Positions 63,140-64,000 of a stretch of DNA of 64,000 bases are shown one piece after another. Each line of letters starts with the position of its first letter. Position 1 is the first letter of the stretch. The notes under the pieces were generated by a model. The model had not been told where the DNA came from and searched no databases. It saw nothing but the letters and a program-made list of their open reading frames with translations. The DNA is from UBA961 sp014191195 (GTDB lineage: Bacteria; Bacteroidota; Ignavibacteria; Kapaibacteriales; UBA961): the NCBI GenBank assembly GCA_964204605.1, contig OZ123195.1:1550001-1614000 (forward strand), in the 5' to 3' direction. The position numbers and the translations under genes were made by a program.

Positions 63140-64000
63140 TTATTGTAGAATATTTAACATTATAGACTTTTTTTGTTCTTCGACTAATTTTTTTACAATT
63201 GGATTTTGGTCTATTTGGGCTTTTTCATGTGGTTTTAGATCTGAATATCCACTTCTGAAATAATCCAGGGCTAGTGATATATTATCGTTTTCATAAAGAA
63301 ATATAGCAACGTGAACTTTACCGATACTATATCGTGGATTAGCGATTGGAATTTCTAATATTACTTGTTGGGCTAATTCATGTTCACCAATTTTTTTGAG
63401 TATTCTGGCAGCAACTAGTCTTGCTCTTGAAAAAGTATATTTTACACCAATTGCTCTATTTAACCATAATAAAGCTGATTGATACTTTTCTAATTTTTCG
63501 TAGGCTAAAGCCATTGCCAGCATAGTAGTTTCTTCATCAGGAAATATATGTAATGTTTTTTTGCAGGCTTCAATGATATCATTCCAGCGTTGTGCAACTT
63601 GCAAAGCTGTAATTTCTGTTGCATAATAAGAATATCTTTCAGGGTATTTACTTTGTAATAGGTGAAGAAGTGGGATTGATTGTATATCTGCTTGAATTTC
63701 TGGTATTGTACCATGCAACCAAATTAGAGTGGAGCAATATAAGTCTAATTCGTCAGGAATATTATCTATAATATTAGGACCTAATGCAGCATATCCATGC
63801 TTGGATAATTCCCATCCTTTTTCATAATCTCCTTGCCATAAAAGAGCATGTCCAAGTGTAATCATAATGATTGGATCATTAAGCGAATTCATATATTCTA
63901 TTAAATACTCTTTTCCTTGTTGATCTTCAATAAAAGCAATATACCACGCTTTAAGAAAATCAGAGTCTGTTTGCTCTAGCCCTTGAACTATAGATAATTC
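63140..64000 (-). CDS. TPR-repeat protein, N-terminus beyond the window
   Basis: The frame stays open to the right edge, so the 5' end is outside; an ATG at 63892 is internal. The visible about 286 residues show helical TPR-like units: LGHALLWQGDYEKGWELSKHG, VAQRWNDIIEACKKTLHIFP, ALAYEKLEKYQSALLWLNRAI and AARILKKIGEHELAQQVILE. No catalytic motif is seen. It may be a scaffold or part of a larger protein. Confidence 0.7.
   Translation of the reverse strand, partial: ELSIVQGLEQTDSDFLKAWYIAFIEDQQGKEYLIEYMNSLNDPIIMITLGHALLWQGDYEKGWELSKHGYAALGPNIIDNIPDELDLYCSTLIWLHGTIPEIQADIQSIPLLHLLQSKYPERYSYYATEITALQVAQRWNDIIEACKKTLHIFPDEETTMLAMALAYEKLEKYQSALLWLNRAIGVKYTFSRARLVAARILKKIGEHELAQQVILEIPIANPRYSIGKVHVAIFLYENDNISLALDYFRSGYSDLKPHEKAQIDQNPIVKKLVEEQKKSIMLNILQ

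Overview
The window is AT-rich chromosomal DNA of a free-living, Gram-negative bacterium of the Bacteroidota/FCB group. Three things point there. Two giant secreted proteins carry SBBP repeats and a type IX secretion (T9SS) C-terminal sorting domain. There are many lipoproteins, beta-barrels and a TonB-dependent receptor. Several promoter-like sites have the group's TAnnTTTG -7 element. A lineage near Kapabacteria or another deep Bacteroidota branch fits, but this is an inference from gene style, not a phylogeny.

Layout. 1-9 kb (+): end of a degenerate GGDEF protein, uppP, a cyclase-family hydrolase, deoC, ettA, rsmD, DedA, dps, lipoprotein msrA, an SDR and an iron-sulfur (6-4)-type photolyase. 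9-17 kb: a beta-barrel, then minus-strand crtW (beta-carotene ketolase), accD and an orphan phnC, a plus-strand MOP-type transporter, and minus-strand PQQ-propeller lipoprotein and PBP4. 17-27 kb (+): valS, yidC, a GT-C/TPR membrane protein, tyrS and a fused lycopene cyclase/beta-carotene dioxygenase. 27-37 kb (mostly -): TonB receptor, rpsP with a long repetitive tail, ffh, an argD-type transaminase, DUF2203, an RND adaptor, aspS and a degenerate PlsY-like protein. 37-47.7 kb: an accessory zone with a peptide-binding lipoprotein, copA, SOUL protein, a Rieske oxygenase, a small-membrane-protein pair, TIGR03643 and CapA. It also holds three gene remnants and two copies, in opposite orientation, of a GC-rich triple-hairpin repeat. 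47.7-61.8 kb (-): two paralogous SBBP/PKD/T9SS proteins, then a four-gene envelope operon ending in a PD40/OmpA-like protein. 62-64 kb: a broken gene, a small lipoprotein and a TPR gene cut by the window edge.

How the genes connect. Carotenoid genes sit at two places: crtW would make ketocarotenoids, while the CrtY-Blh fusion would close the rings of lycopene and cleave beta-carotene to retinal. This predicts a rhodopsin, possibly with a carotenoid antenna, elsewhere in the genome. Photolyase, Dps and MsrA fit a lit, oxidising habitat. The secreted SBBP proteins next to a PorE-like operon suggest T9SS-dependent surface proteins beside envelope components.

The most notable items are the CrtY-Blh fusion, the structured repeat pair bounding a decaying segment, the pore-only channel remnant, the hexapeptide tail on ribosomal protein S16, the lysine-rich insert in PBP4, the PlsY-like protein without its glycine-rich motif, and the shared CxxCK tails in the envelope operon. 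No tRNA, rRNA, CRISPR array or insertion sequence was recognised.
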